This document shows positions 10,722 to 21,429 of a stretch of 64,000 nucleotides of DNA, one piece after another. Below the pieces are notes generated by a model that worked only from the letters and a program-made list of their open reading frames with translations, was not told where the DNA came from and did no database searches. The position numbers were made by a program, and so were the translations under genes. The stretch covers positions 434,001-498,000 of the forward strand of contig JAHDVF020000432.1 of assembly GCA_022606425.2 (NCBI GenBank). Direction: 5' to 3'. This stretch comes from Lepidostoma basale (lineage: Eukaryota; Arthropoda; Insecta; Trichoptera; Lepidostomatidae). Position 1 is the stretch's first letter. Each line of letters starts with the position of its first letter.

Positions 10722-11240
10722 TCACATAACACAGCATCTTAATGAGCTCCACTGGCTGAAATGTCCAGAAAGGATACAATACAAGCTCTGCTGGACGGTC
10801 TATAAGGCGTTGCATGGAATGGCACCAGCTTATATATCTGAACTCTGCATCAACGAGAACCTGAATGCTAGACAGTCTACATTGCGATCAGCTAAGTCTT
10901 CTGCGATCGGTAGATTGACTGTGCCAAAACGCTGTCCAAGCACAAACTTTGGCGACGGAGCCTTCGCGGTAGCCGGCCCTTCAGCCTGGAACAATCTTCC
11001 AGCAGACCTTAAGTGCATTGAGAATCAATCAAAGTTTAGATCGATTTCAAATTATCATTACCTGATAGGAAGGGCTGATCGACTACGTCAGGTGCAGCCA
11101 TCATACCAAATATGTTTATTATTATTATTATCTTTATTATTATTATTATTTTTATCTAGTTGATAAATCAGCGCTATAGCGCCCTTGAGATGAATAATTC
11201 ATAAAAATGGGGCTCTATAAATTATCCAATTTATAATAAT
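10722..11240 (+). pseudogene. L2-like LINE 3' end
   Basis: Open frame: HGMAPAYISELCINENLN, LRSAKSSAIGRLTVPKRC, AVAGPSAWNNLP. It then loses homology at about 11060, where an unrelated insert and TTA-rich repeats precede the L2 3' UTR (gcgctatagcgcccttgag). Upstream it begins at QHLNELHWLKCPERIQYKLC. RT core absent. Confidence 0.8.
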
Positions 11241-11244
11241 ATAT

Positions 11245-11316
11245 ATTATTAAAGGTTCGGTAGTTCGAACTTGTCTATCTATGTATGCAGAGAAATGGTA
11301 TGATGGTTAGTTGGTT
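11245..11316 (+). mobile_element. RTE-A tail remnant abutting L2 element
   Basis: Contains tatgcagagaaatggtatgatggttagttgg, a decayed RTE-A end with a GTTA/GTTG tail, directly before the L2 copy. Confidence 0.4.
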
Positions 11317-11317
11317 G

Positions 11318-12345
11318 GGTTGCTATGCTGATGATCAGCAACTTTATTTTTTCTGCAACCCTGATGACACCAAACATCTTACGTCAATAACTGTCAACTG
11401 CATTGATGCCATATCCAGATGGATGGCATCAAACAAACTTAAACTAAATCCATCCAAAACGGAATTTCTCTGGACTTCTTCCGCAAAGCGTCAACATCTT
11501 ATCGATCATTCCTCAATTTCAACAGCTGACAATGATATCGTTCCCAAAAACTCCACAAAGCTTCTTGGTGTTTATCTTGACGCAAATCTGTCTCTAAAAT
11601 CCCAAATTAATAACACGGTCAGCGCTAGTTTCTTCCACCTAAGACGATTAAAATCCGTCAAAAGGAGTATTCCCCATGACACTTTCAAAACTCTTGTAAA
11701 TTCCTTCGTTGTGTCACGACTTGATTATTGTAATGGAATTTATGCAAACATTCCAAAACAACAAATAAACAAACTTCAATCTGCGTTCAATGCAGCAGCA
11801 AGGCTCATTAAAGGCATTCCAAAAAAGTCACATATAACACAACATCTCAAAAAACTTCACTGGCTTAAAAGTCCAGAAAGAATCCAGTATAAACTCTGCT
11901 GGACAGTCTTCAAAGCGCTACATGGAATGGCACCAAGTTATATATCTGAACTCTGTATAACGGACAGCCTAAATTCACGGAAATCCACACTTCGCTCGGC
12001 GAACTCCTCAGCAATAGGAAGATTAGTTGAGCCGAAGCGTTGCCCCAGTACGAATTTCGGGGATCGAGCGTTCGCGGTAGCCGGTCCATCAGCTTGGAAC
12101 AATCTCCCTTCACACCTTAGATGCATAAATGATCCGACAGATTTCAGAACTAAATTGAAAACCCATCTTTTTCATATTTCATACCCAAATTAAACATTTA
12201 TACTTTGTTCTACTATACTTTTAAACCAATCGTTTTCTAAGCGCTTACATTTAGATTTTTAGATTTAAAACACGTCTTAATGCGCCCTTGAGGTGATTAC
12301 ATCACAAAAACGGAGCTTTAAAATTTAGCATATTATTATTATTAT
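11318..12345 (+). pseudogene. L2-like LINE, 3' part of reverse transcriptase
   Basis: The longest L2-like frame, open to 12193. It begins inside the RT palm with the catalytic YADD box (GCYADDQQLYF), continues through thumb-region motifs (LNPSKTEFLW, KLLGVYLDANLSLKSQI, SRLDYCNGIYA, LQSAFNAAARLIKG, LHWLKSPERIQYKL) and ends AGPSAWNNLP...KTHLFHISYPN. The 3' UTR ends in (ATT)n at 12335-12349. Upstream RT motifs and endonuclease are missing, so it is 5'-truncated and not autonomous. L2/CR1 assignment rests on the C-terminal motif order; the exact clade is inferred. Confidence 0.88.
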
Positions 12346-12349
12346 TATT

Positions 12350-12605
12350 GGGTTAGGTTTAAGCAATATTTCACGCGAGCTGCAGTTTAAGAACCGCTTC
12401 GACAGTGAGCATAATGCAGATGTAAGATAATCCGTTAATCCTAGCACCAGAGCCAAAACACATCACTTTGGCACCTTGCTGTTGGGAACAGCCGACACTT
12501 TAGCCCGCATCGGCGGCACTTTGAGCCATACAACAATACACTATTGCTACTGGACTTGCACGCTTGCGTTCATGCACTTAATATATCATATATTTACACA
12601 CTTTA
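12350..12605. other. no recognisable gene
   Basis: Unassigned spacer between two L2-like copies. An open frame reads from here into the downstream copy but shows no RT homology before about 12610. Confidence 0.4.
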
Positions 12606-12609
12606 CTTA

Positions 12610-13305
12610 CAAGAACAACATCAAACTTCTTGGAGTAAATTTTGATAGTAATTTATGTCTTTCCCAACAAATCAATCGCGTCGTCAACACTGGTTTCTTT
12701 AGATTAAGACAAATAAAACATATACGTAAATGTCTACCTTCTGATGCCATTAAAACCCTTATAAATTCCTTTGTCATCTCACGTGTCGACTACTGCAACT
12801 CACTATATGCCGGACAACCCAAGAAGCAACTGGCTAGACTGCAATCCATAAGGAATGCTGCAGTAAGATTAATTTTTGGTGCATCAAAATTCACCCATAT
12901 AACCTCAATGCTTAATCGACTTCACTGGCTAAGGTTACCTGAGCGAATCGATTATAAACTGTGTCTACTTGTTCACAAGGCCTTACATGGACGAGCGTCC
13001 CACTACCTCACAGAACTTTGCAAGCTGATAGATTTGAACCCTCGGCAGTCAACTCTACGATCCTCGAAGGAAGAAGCAACACAAAAACTTCTCGTCCCGC
13101 GATGCCAGATCGCGCTTTTGGCATCGCGGGACCGACGGCGTGGAACAGACTGCCCTACAATATCCGCAACCAAGACGATGAAGGAGTGTTCAGAAGCTCT
13201 CTTAAAACTTTTCTTTTTAAGAGAAGCTTTCAGGACGTTGAGCACCCTTGAAGTGAATCTCTCACAAAAATGGCGCTATAAAAATCATCATCATCATCAA
13301 AAGAA
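12610..13305 (+). pseudogene. second L2-like subfamily, (ATC)n-tailed
   Basis: Frame from KLLGVNFDSNLCLSQQI through SRVDYCNSLYAGQPKKQ and LHWLRLPERIDYKLCLLVHKALHG to about 13080. It then shifts to another frame for PDRAFGIAGPTAWNRLPYNIR...SLKTFLFKRSF. The 3' UTR (cacaaaaatggcgctataaa) ends in (ATC)n. About half the residues differ from the neighbour at 11318, and the tail unit differs too, so this is a separate lineage. One frameshift; RT core missing. Confidence 0.85.
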
Positions 13306-13690
13306 GGGCATGACATAGGAAATTGACTCCCAGATGGGATTTTGCAAGATTGCAGTATCCCCTAAGAGTCACCGATTCATAAAGTAAGGAAGCGCAATAG
13401 CCAACCAATTTCTATTAAAATGTCTTCAAACTTTTCACCGTTTGTTAAAAAAAATAACGCATGACGCGGGATTTGAAACGAAGACAAGCCAACCAGCGAA
13501 ATTGAGAAGGCAAGCTATCTTCTAGCAAAAAGTGTATGACCGAGTTGACAGAGAAAAGTTATGGAAGGTCTTGGCCGAGTATAGAGTAAGCACAAACCTG
13601 ATACGAGCGGTTGCCTCCCTTTATGAATTTTAAGTATTCATTTTAACTTAATAAATAACTGAATTTAATTCAACTAATAAGTTAACACAA
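13306..13690. other. no recognisable gene
   Basis: Unassigned; short coding-like islands only. Confidence 0.35.
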
Positions 13691-13693
13691 CAT

Positions 13694-13925
13694 TTATTGA
13701 TTCTGAGGCGGTACGAAGTTCGTCGGGTCAGCTAGTATACGATATATCATGTCTATTTCGTGTTTCCTTTGTGCTACACGGAGTCTCCTTATGGTCGACT
13801 TGGTGAGGGTTAGCGTTTCTGCTCCATATGTCAGTACTGGAAGTTCGCATTGGTCACACATTCTGTGTTTCGCACTTTGACAGAGCTTCTTCAGATCGCC
13901 AAATACTGCCCAGTGAAAATACCTA
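13694..13925 (-). pseudogene. RTE-E fragment
   Basis: The minus strand reads CELPVLTYGAETLTLTKSTIRRLRVAQRKHE, the LTYGAE.W..T....RL...Q...ER signature of RTE-like C-termini. It then diverges. No tail. Confidence 0.65.
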
Positions 13926-13929
13926 ATAA

Positions 13930-14437
13930 TAATAGTATCTATAGGTACCCGCACAAAGTTTTGATTGTTGAAAATCAATGGTTGTAACCCTAATAAATTC
14001 ACGTATCAAAATATTGTACATATAAATAAAGATTTAATTACCATATTTTGTCATATTTCGATTACATTAACCCTTTCTATAAATTAGGGGATGGTGGTAT
14101 TATTGAGGTATGCAAACAGCGCGTTAAACTTATCAGACGCGAGATCTTCACGGGATTTTAGGGGTAGGGTGTAGAGGGTTGTAGAAACACGATTGTCAAA
14201 GCATTGATCACTAGTCGATAACGAAAATATTTCACATTTAATATTAATATACGAGTATTTAAAACCAACAACTTACCGAGTAGCCGTCTTCCTAAAGAGT
14301 TATGCTGGGTTATAACTCCCTCGAACTGAGAAGGGAAAGATCAAAATTTTTCAAGCTGATTCGGGGCTCTATAGAGGACCCCTATGTTCTGGAGCAAATA
14401 GGTCTTTGTGTACCTGTGACAGCGTCGACATCAATAT
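13930..14437. other. no recognisable gene
   Basis: Around 14310-14420 is a short stretch recalling the CR1-like RT thumb region (tcaagctgattcggggctc, gacccctatgttctgg); too decayed to call with confidence. Rest unassigned. Confidence 0.35.
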
Positions 14438-14721
14438 GAAGACCACAGGGTAAAAACAAGGAATGTCAATTAAAATTCAAAATAAATGTAATAATGCCAT
14501 CTAGCGGCATTTGTACGTATCTATCAACAGTAAAATTTTATCATCTAGCGGCATTTGTACGTATCTATCAACAGTAAAATTTTCATATTAAAAAATCATG
14601 TGTGTCATCGACTATGGCCAGATAATCGATTGCTAATTGCTAAGAAATATATAGACTTTGATTAGCTTTATTCTCAATTTATTCAACTTCTGACATTCCT
14701 TGTTTTTCCCCTGTAGTCTTC
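14438..14721 (-). mobile_element. MITE, ~30-bp terminal inverted repeats, internal duplication
   Basis: Ends gaagaccacagggtaaaaac and gtttttcccctgtagtcttc are inverted repeats. Same family, opposite orientation, as 57955-58203. A 44-bp unit (catctagcggcatttgtacg...) is tandemly duplicated at 14498-14585, absent from the other copy. No coding capacity. A CR1-like fragment starts right at its border. Confidence 0.8.
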
Positions 14722-15005
14722 AATTGTTCTTTGCTCCGTTACGCAGAACCAACCTGCCTTTGGTTATGCCAGTAGGAAGAGCAATTCGGACGTTGAATCT
14801 AATCGTCTTGGATTTGGACATTTTCAGTGTCAATGAGGCAGTGTTCATAAAAAATATATTACAAATTCTGATATGTATATTTGGGTTCCTTCTGATGTGT
14901 ATGATATTTTGTTTTCATGTCGTTGTTTTATCTTTGTTACACCGTTTTTGTCCAAATGAGTTGCCTAAATGTTTTTCGTCATTTGTGTGTTATGTATAAA
15001 TAAAT
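14722..15005 (+). pseudogene. CR1-like element 3' end (subfamily 2)
   Basis: Encodes LRRTNLPLVMPVGRAIRTLN, the last conserved block of the CR1-like ORF, then a 3' UTR ending tgtataaataaataa. A relative is at 52120-52446. Confidence 0.75.
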
Positions 15006-15009
15006 AATT

Positions 15010-15590
15010 AAAAGTATACAAAAAGAATAGACCGCTCCGCTCATATGAAGAAATATTTAAGAATATTAATAAACTGGAATTAATCTATCAAATAATCAAT
15101 TATTTTCTTATATAATGGCGAGAAGATGCCAGCGTGCTCATTAGATGGTGGTCGACAAAGAAAAATAAAATTGTCCGCAGAGATCTCGAACATAGAAAAA
15201 TACGTAATTAGAATATATCTATATATGTATTTAGTTGCTTTAATGCAAAATTGTGTTTGTTCTCATGAGTTTAAAAAATGTAAAGCTCTTGTAATGCGTA
15301 TTGTAAATTCTTAAAGGATTTTTTCATTCTGTTATCTTGTTCTCGTAGATCTCTAACAAAGGTATTCCCCTCTGATCTATTAGCACTTAACACTACAAAT
15401 AATCTTATGCAACAGTAGGACTACCGAGAAAATTTCAAAGGGCTTCAAGGGTGTTTACTTTTAAATGCATTCTATTATTTTATTCAAAACAGGCATCGGA
15501 GCGTTCGTTCTTAGCAAAACACGGAATTTAGGGCCACAACTCTCATACTTTTATTTAATTTTCAAAAATCAGTTTTTATAAATACTAACT
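15010..15590. other. no recognisable gene
   Basis: AT-rich, unassigned. The open frame at 15126-15314 has no recognisable motif. Confidence 0.35.
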
Positions 15591-15591
15591 A

Positions 15592-16070
15592 AACATCACG
15601 CCATTTCGCCGGAGGGGAAAACATTGAGGATGGATCGCAACATTGTTCTATCCTGGCATAATTCTCGCACATCTTCTACATCCACACATCGCGACATGCA
15701 CGCTCGTCGATTGTTCCTACTTCTACATGGCCGCCTTTCAGTAATTGATTAATTTGGTCATGCCTTGGACTTCCTCGTCATTATTTTCCTATTCACACTA
15801 CTTGTATATATCTTTTTAACCATTCTTCCCTCATCCATTCGTTCCATATGTCCAAACCGTCTTATTGACCCTTTCTTACTTCATCATTAGATTTTTTTTT
15901 TCATACATTGTTTTTCTGCACATTCTTCTTAGTGACCTCATTTCTACGTCATTTATCCAACATTCATCGTTCATTCTGCTAAATCCAAGCTTCACTTCCA
16001 TACATAAGGGTCGGGACTAGAACTCCATTGTGCACTGCCATCTTTGCTTCAGTCGATATATTTCTATTTG
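15592..16070 (-). pseudogene. RTE-A2 3' end
   Basis: Minus-strand relative of RTE-A: AMAVHNGVLVPTLMYGSEAW near 16000, then RRMCRK, and an end with gggaaatggcg-like 3' terminus and an AACT tail. Multiple frame breaks. Confidence 0.7.
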
Positions 16071-16076
16071 CGGTAA

Positions 16077-16255
16077 TGGTTATCAAATATTAAATGTCGG
16101 TCACGTGAGGAGTCGGAGAAATCGACGTGCGTGCATGACAAGATGTATGAATGTAGAGGAAGCGAAAGAAATAATGTCAAGACAGAAGAGTGTGGCGGTC
16201 CATTATCTCTGCCTACCCCTCCGGGAGACGACGTGATGGTTAGTTAGTTAGTTTA
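16077..16255 (+). mobile_element. RTE-A 3' end, (GTTA)n-tailed
   Basis: YQILNVGHVRSRRNRRACMTRCMNVEEAKE, then a frameshift, then a gttagttagttagttt tail. Head-to-head with the RTE-A2 copy to the left, so two insertions of opposite polarity abut. Confidence 0.75.
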
Positions 16256-16291
16256 AATTATAAGTATTTCAATTTGTATCTTAAGTTGTTT

Positions 16292-16339
16292 GTAACACCT
16301 AATGATGCCAACATTGTTGGCAAAACAACTGTCGCGACA
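16292..16339 (+). ncRNA. hammerhead-like motif, family II, degraded
   Basis: CTAATGA for CTGATGA, stem GCCAAC/GTTGGC, AAAA for GAAA, CAACTGTCGCG. Core mutations make activity unlikely. Confidence 0.55.
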
Positions 16340-16489
16340 TTTAAAAAAAAATGAATAATAAAAATTGGGATATTATAATAGCGTTATAAATCATTTAATA
16401 TAACAAAAATGTTCCTAAATTTCAGGTACGTATATGTTAACCATGAGATAGATGTCCCTCTCCCCGCTGAACCGACGATGTTATGAGGA

Positions 16490-16600
16490 TTGCTGGATCT
16501 GGATGGATGAGAGTGGTGATAGATAGGGAGCAGTAGCGTGCTTTGGAAGAGGTCCACGTTCAGCAGTGGACGACAGACGGCTGATAAGGCATAATGCAAG
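16490..16600 (+). mobile_element. RTE-E-like 3' end fragment
   Basis: Resembles the ubiquitous cttgg..gaggtc.acgttcagcagtgga end of an insect RTE-like family. Confidence 0.45.
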
Positions 16601-16646
16601 GTATGTTATATCAATTTTACGGGGATAACATAACAGTGTTACAACC

Positions 16647-16797
16647 GACGACCTTCGTGGCAAGGTGACAAGAGCTATGACTGCCACAGCAAAGGTCCAG
16701 ATGGCAGTGTGACTGCTACACTGTCTTTGGTCTGGTGTAGAATTCACGTAGCAATAAAATGGTGATAGATTATCTACCTATCGCATGTCATGAGAAC
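16647..16797 (+). mobile_element. tRNA-derived SINE, tail missing
   Basis: Head cgacgaccttcgtggcaaggtg and body present, B box deleted, ends at atgtcatgaga without a tail. Confidence 0.75.
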
Positions 16798-16799
16798 TA

Positions 16800-17305
16800 A
16801 CTAAACTAACTAACCATTTCCCTGGAGGGGTAGGTAGAGACGATGGATCGCCACAATGCTCTGTCCTGGCACACCTCTCGGGCTTCCTCTACATTCATAC
16901 ATCGTAACATGCACGCACGTCGGTTATTCCGACTTCGAATGTGGCCCGCCTTTCAGTATTTGAATCGTGTTTTTCAGAAGTAGCACAAAACCAATAGACT
17001 CAACTTTACAAGACGGACAAAAAACTGTCTGGTACACGATTTTCCTACAATATATATATATATAATAATTAAATAAAACGATGTTTTTTAACTATATAGT
17101 ATATATATTTTTCAATACACATTTGTCTATTTTATTGAAAAAAATATATATTGTAGGAAAATTTTGTACAAGACAGTTTTTTGTCCGTCCTGTAAAATTG
17201 AGGTTACTGGATGTGTGCTACTTCTGAAAAACACGATTCATTTGATTAATTTGGTCATGCCATAGTTTTCGTACTCTTCTGCGGCTTCTCTTTCTACTTA
17301 CACTG
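16800..17305 (-). pseudogene. RTE-A2 3' end hosting a MITE
   Basis: Minus-strand RTE-A2 end with (AACT) tail in two parts, 16799-16961 and 17240-17305, separated by the foldback MITE. Joining the halves at the 4-bp duplication restores the usual family sequence, so the MITE came later. Confidence 0.75.
16962..17239. mobile_element. foldback MITE with ~95-bp inverted arms
   Basis: The arms gaatcgtgtttttcagaag and cttctgaaaaacacgattc are perfect at the ends and pair with few mismatches for about 95 bp around an AT-rich loop (~17060-17145). A 4-bp ATTT flanks both sides (16958-16961, 17240-17243). No coding sequence; superfamily unknown. Confidence 0.85.
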
Positions 17306-17319
17306 CTTGCATTATATAA

Positions 17320-17460
17320 AATTTCTTCCTGTGATAAAGGCGTCCAGCTTTCTCTTCATCCATTTGGTGGTCGTCCTGGTGGTCAACAGCCCTCTAGAGT
17401 CTCGTGCATCACGATCTTGAGTGGGAATCCTCGCTGGATCCATCATCACGATGCGGTATA
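17320..17460 (-). mobile_element. RTE-B fragment
   Basis: Matches the ccatttggtggtcgtcctgg...gagtctcgtgcatcacgat end seen at 37260-37350, minus strand. Confidence 0.6.
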
Positions 17461-17489
17461 AAATATCAAAGTTCTAAAATTAATTCAGG

Positions 17490-17700
17490 GCGCACTAGAC
17501 TGATCCCCTATGGGGGAAAGAGAAAGCGAGGCAGACCTAGAGCCACCTGGAGAACAGCCCTGCAGGATAAGGTTAAGGCAGCAAGCCTTACTTGGGATGA
17601 TGTTAGGCATCAGGCATGCGATAGAGTCGGGTGGAGAAGGTTTCTTGAGGCCCTATGCACCACGGAGGTGTGACAGGACAAAAAGAAGAAGAAGAGAAAT
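17490..17700 (+). pseudogene. RTE-C 3' end, (GAA)n-tailed
   Basis: Encodes GKRKRGRPRATWRTALQDKV, then ARVGWRRFLEALCTTEV-like end and stop, then aaaagaagaagaaga. Rrf.eALC is a common C-terminal ending of insect non-LTR ORFs. Confidence 0.7.
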
Positions 17701-17704
17701 TTAA

Positions 17705-18065
17705 TTATATTATTTATTATCAAAGTTGTTGCAATGTATTCGTGGTGCAGCGATGTCCCATACACAAGAAACGGAGTGGTAAAAACCATTCGCGGAGCTC
17801 CATAGATGAATCGCACCCCGGGAATAGTGTTGAAATAGCTCAAAGTGCTAATCTCCTTACGTGGAGTGCGCTGAGGTGTTTTTAAGGTAAATTAAGAGGT
17901 ACTAACCCAACAATGGAGCCCAATAATATACGTGCACTGGGTTTTAATGCCTACAGTGTGATCATAAAAAAATAACACTATTTTATTAGAAGATATCAAA
18001 TAGTTTTTTGAAGTTATACTTCTTTTCGCGCTTTAAGTAGAGGCAAAGATATACACATCCTCGCA
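17705..18065. other. no recognisable gene
   Basis: Unassigned AT-rich sequence. Confidence 0.35.
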
Positions 18066-18069
18066 AAGC

Positions 18070-18370
18070 ATTATTCTGTGGGTGATGAGATTTCTAATAT
18101 GCGATTTCGCTGCCAATATAACCCAGAAAATAATCCAGGACCTTGGCTGGGATATTTTATTGCATCCACCTTATTTTTCGGACTTGGCACCGAGCGACTA
18201 TCACTTATTTTGCTCTTTAGAAATGCAATAAAGGAACACAAAAGACAATATCGAAGAACTGAAATCGGGTCTCTTGGTGTCCTTCGAATCTAAACCAAAA
18301 GCTTTTTATAAAAAATGAATTTTAGATCTAGTATATGGACGGTAAAGAGTCGTAGATAATACTGAAAAAT
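18070..18370 (+). pseudogene. mariner transposase C-terminal fragment
   Basis: Translation around 18140-18215 gives LGWDILLHPPYFSDLAPSDY and HLF, the block that carries the third catalytic Asp of mariner D,D34D transposases. A stop follows at 18227, then a decayed C-terminus (NIEELKSGL.SFESKPKAFY). The first two catalytic residues and the inverted repeats are not present. Sequence differs from the mariner at 59-60 kb, so it is a second lineage. Confidence 0.75.
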
Positions 18371-18471
18371 TTCTTTGCATAATTTTTTTTTATAATTAAT
18401 TAAAAATAATCAAGTTCAAGAGTTACTATCAAAACGACATTAATTCCAAAAATAGCTAATGATATTTTATT

Positions 18472-18509
18472 ACACCGATGAATGGCTTCTGTGTCCCGAA
18501 ACATGATGT
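18472..18509 (+). ncRNA. hammerhead-like motif, family VII, degraded
   Basis: CCGATGA, GGC...GTCCC weak stem, CGAAACATGATG. Shares ttctgtgtcccgaaacatg with 33878-33918. Confidence 0.35.
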
Positions 18510-18884
18510 ATAATGTTTTTTTTCTGTTTTAAATAAACTATTGTGTAACAAAGTAAAAAATATTTTTCAATTAAAAAATAATGTTTATTTTATAAGAATT
18601 TTCGGAATACACTGCCAATGGGTTCTGAAGATGTCGGTAGGGCCGTCCAAGTTAGTTGGTCCGGAGCGGAGAACGCTCGGATCGATGTTTTCCTTTCGGA
18701 CATGGCCGCCTTTGTTCCCTGGCACCAGGACTCCATTGTGTGCCCCCTAAGCGGGTACTTAACAACACAATCGCTCGCCGAATTCGATGGCAATTTTTCA
18801 AGGGAGGACTTTGTGCCATGTCGCATACACATTACTTTAAATAGAAACATTTACTATTTGTTAAACTTAAACTAGCAACAACAC
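18510..18884. other. unassigned, GC-rich core
   Basis: The 18600-18830 part is GC-richer than its surroundings and open in several frames on both strands. No recognised family; possibly another repeat. Confidence 0.35.
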
Positions 18885-19135
18885 ATCACGCCGTTTCCCC
18901 GTAGGAGTATGCAGAAAGAATGGACCGCACTACTTTATCCTGACACACTTCTCTAGATTCCTCCACATTCATACAGCGAATCATACACGCACGTCGATTC
19001 TTCCAACTTCTAACATGACCAACCTTTAAAATTTGATTTATTGGTCATGCCATGTTTTCCTCAGTCTGCCTCGACTCCGTACTCCATTTACATTATTAAC
19101 GTATACTTTCTTAATCATTCTTTCTCCATCCATAA
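18885..19135 (-). pseudogene. RTE-A 3' end
   Basis: Minus strand: MDGERMIKKVYVNNVNGVRSRG, then a frameshift, then GHVRSWKNRRACMIRCMNVEESREVCQDK-like end; tail caacaac (GTT type). Confidence 0.75.
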
Positions 19136-19194
19136 CTAAACTAAAACTAAAACACTGAAATTCCATAACGACGAATTTTTTTATGAAGTTTAGG

Positions 19195-19310
19195 TAGGTA
19201 GAAAGAATGGATTGACACACTTTAACCGATGCGGCACTCCATCCTTCTCTTTTCGCCCTCGCGGAAGACGCGGTGTGATGGGTTGCAAACCTTATCGCCA
19301 CCAAAAGGCA
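19195..19310 (-). mobile_element. short RTE-tailed element, no tail
   Basis: Head (tggtggcgataaggtttgca, acaccgcgtcttccgcgag) followed by the first part of the RTE-A end; the terminal ~40 bp and tail are missing. Confidence 0.6.
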
Positions 19311-19517
19311 TCTCTCGAAATCAGCATTTCATAAATTAAAAAATAATTGATTTTGTAATCCAACAGTGTCAACGCGTTAAGTTTATTAAAATGATTAAAT
19401 ATAATCAAATAATTTAACCAATCTCTTAATGGTGGAGTTCATTTTAAATAATAATTGAATAAAACGATGTTAGTAAAACAAAATACTTTGTATAAAACCA
19501 CTTTATTTTGGGTCAGG

Positions 19518-19558
19518 AGCGCCAACCGGTTTCACTCTGTAACTAGCTTCATCAGGGC
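19518..19558 (-). ncRNA. hammerhead-like motif, family V
   Basis: Minus strand: CCCTGATGA, a poorly paired stem II region, GTGAAAC, CGGTTGGCGC. Boxes are canonical but stem II is weak. Confidence 0.4.
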
Positions 19559-19706
19559 TATATGTACATAAACTGTGCCCTGTGTTTAAAAGTGTTTTAA
19601 AAATGTGTTTAATTCAAAATTCAGACATTTTTAAATATGTCAAACCACCCATTATTGGCTTCTTATCATAGTTCAAAACGATGTTATTTAGCAACTTTTA
19701 ATTTTG

Positions 19707-19785
19707 TCTTTATTTCGGTTTCGCCAGTCTCGCTGGCATCGACAGTGAGCCTGGCGAAACCAGTCACTGTCGAAATAAATACAAA
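19707..19785. repeat. compact inverted pair, family IV
   Basis: A near-perfect palindrome: tttatttcg...tttcgccag on the left and ctggcgaaac...cgaaataaa on the right share one stem II region (GCTGGCATCGACAGTGAGCC). Each strand has a GAAAC box, but only partial first boxes. Confidence 0.7.
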
Positions 19786-19829
19786 ATTGGAAGTATTTTA
19801 TAAAATATCGTTTTGTTTCATTATTATCT

Positions 19830-19995
19830 TCTTCTTCTTCAGCTTTATTTAGGACTGTGTCATGTTATTTCTCGGAGCCTGTTCCTTAGATACAGATGTC
19901 CAATTGTCTCGCCATCTTTTAGGTGGTCTTCCTGCAGGTCGATTTCCTGTTGGTACTTTATTTGCGGCTATATTGATCACTCTTTCAGAACATGC
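19830..19995 (-). mobile_element. RTE-D 3' end, (GAA)n-tailed
   Basis: Minus strand encodes PAGRPPKRWRDNWT-like residues and runs into a (GAA)n tail (cttcttcttc in plus view at 19829). Homolog of 8510-8645. Confidence 0.6.
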
Positions 19996-20039
19996 TCTTT
20001 CCACTATTATGATAATATTATATTTATTTTAAATCCATA

Positions 20040-20755
20040 TTAAGTGATGTACCCGCCTCGAATAAATGCCAAATCCGATCATGCCACAATGAAGCTGTGG
20101 TCCATTCGACACAAAGCTAATTCTCGAAGATTCGTTCGCTTCAGCAGACTCAAGATTTCACAACTCGGCACAACAGTGCTCAAGTAGGTACACATTATGC
20201 TGGGATTCTTTCCACCATCGCCGGGCCCTGTCAACCTTCAATTGTAAGGGCTGGAGAGGTATTACTGCTTTTAAATTAGACTCAAGGGTTAAATTGAAGA
20301 GCAATTTAGGGAAGTGCTTGCTCAATCTCCTAAATTAAATGCTTTTGTATAATGCCAAGTAGATGTACATACAATGAATAAAAATAAACAAGAGCATCGC
20401 AGTTAAAAATATACATTCCATCAACATGAGATATTTTTATGTTTTAGCTTTCGGGTGAAGATTTTTAGGATGGAATAACTTCCAACACGATTTAATGTTG
20501 AGAAGAAAAAAAAACAGATACATCTTTTCGGAAATGGGCAATCATTGTGTGAATTTTGACCATCATTTCGAGACCAAAAACACAATTTTTTTACATACGA
20601 GTATAGCAAATAATCCTTAAAAATTAGAGAAATTAGAAAATGTTGAAATTTTAAAAGCCCAAAAAATTTAAACGTTATAAATAACCAAATTCCTTCTTAT
20701 TTCCCATTAGTATATAGTACATTAAAAATTTTCGCCCTGTACAATCTAGCTAAAT
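20040..20755. other. no recognisable gene
   Basis: Apart from a GC-richer segment at 20045-20300 with no recognised family, only AT-rich sequence. Confidence 0.35.
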
Positions 20756-20758
20756 ATA

Positions 20759-21015
20759 ACTAACTAACTAACTAACCATCACGCCGTCTCCCCGGAGGGG
20801 TAGGCAGAAAGAATGGAACGCCACACTGTTCTGTCCTGATATACTTCTCTCGATTCCTCTACATTCATACATCTTGTCATGCACGCACGTCGATTTCTCC
20901 GACTCCTCACGTGACCGACATTCAATATTTGATTGATTTGATCGTGCCACGTTTTCCTCGGCCTTCCTCTATTTCTAGCCCCGTTCACGCCGTTTACATA
21001 TACCTTCTTTACCAT
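20759..21015 (-). pseudogene. RTE-A 3' end, (GTTA)n-tailed, intact frame
   Basis: 78-residue open frame MVKKVYVNGVNGARNRGRPR...WHDQINQILNVGH...SAYPSGETA with four (AACT) units after it in plus view. Very similar to the long copy at 49.6 kb. Confidence 0.85.
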
Positions 21016-21164
21016 TCTGTCTAGATAATTCTAGTCTAGATAATTTACCATTCTGTCAATAGCTAAATATAAAAATAATAATACTGCCTTCAACTTTTGT
21101 CACCTTTCCTATTAATGTTATCTATGTACTTCCTGTTATTGTTTATCGTTTTTAATTTATTATG

Positions 21165-21348
21165 TTTCATCGTTGGTCATCAGTTGGTCATGTTAGAAGT
21201 CGGAGGAATCGACGTGCTTGTATGAATCGTTGAATGAATGTGGAGGAAGCCAGAGGGGTTTGCCAGGATAGAGTAGTATGGCGGTCCATTCTCTCTGCCT
21301 ACCCCTGCGGGGAAACGGCGTGATGGTTTGTTTGTTTGTTTGTTTGTT
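21165..21348 (+). mobile_element. RTE-A 3' end, (GTTT)n-tailed
   Basis: VGHVRSRRNRRACMNR, stop in place of Cys codon, then MNVEEARGVCQDRVVWRSILSAYPCGETA, stop, and five GTTT units. Third tail variant of the same family. Confidence 0.8.
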
Positions 21349-21429
21349 TTATGTTTCATCGTTTTTGACTGTATATTATGTGTAATTGTTCCTTCTAATT
21401 ACTGTTTTATTATTATTATTATTTAATTA

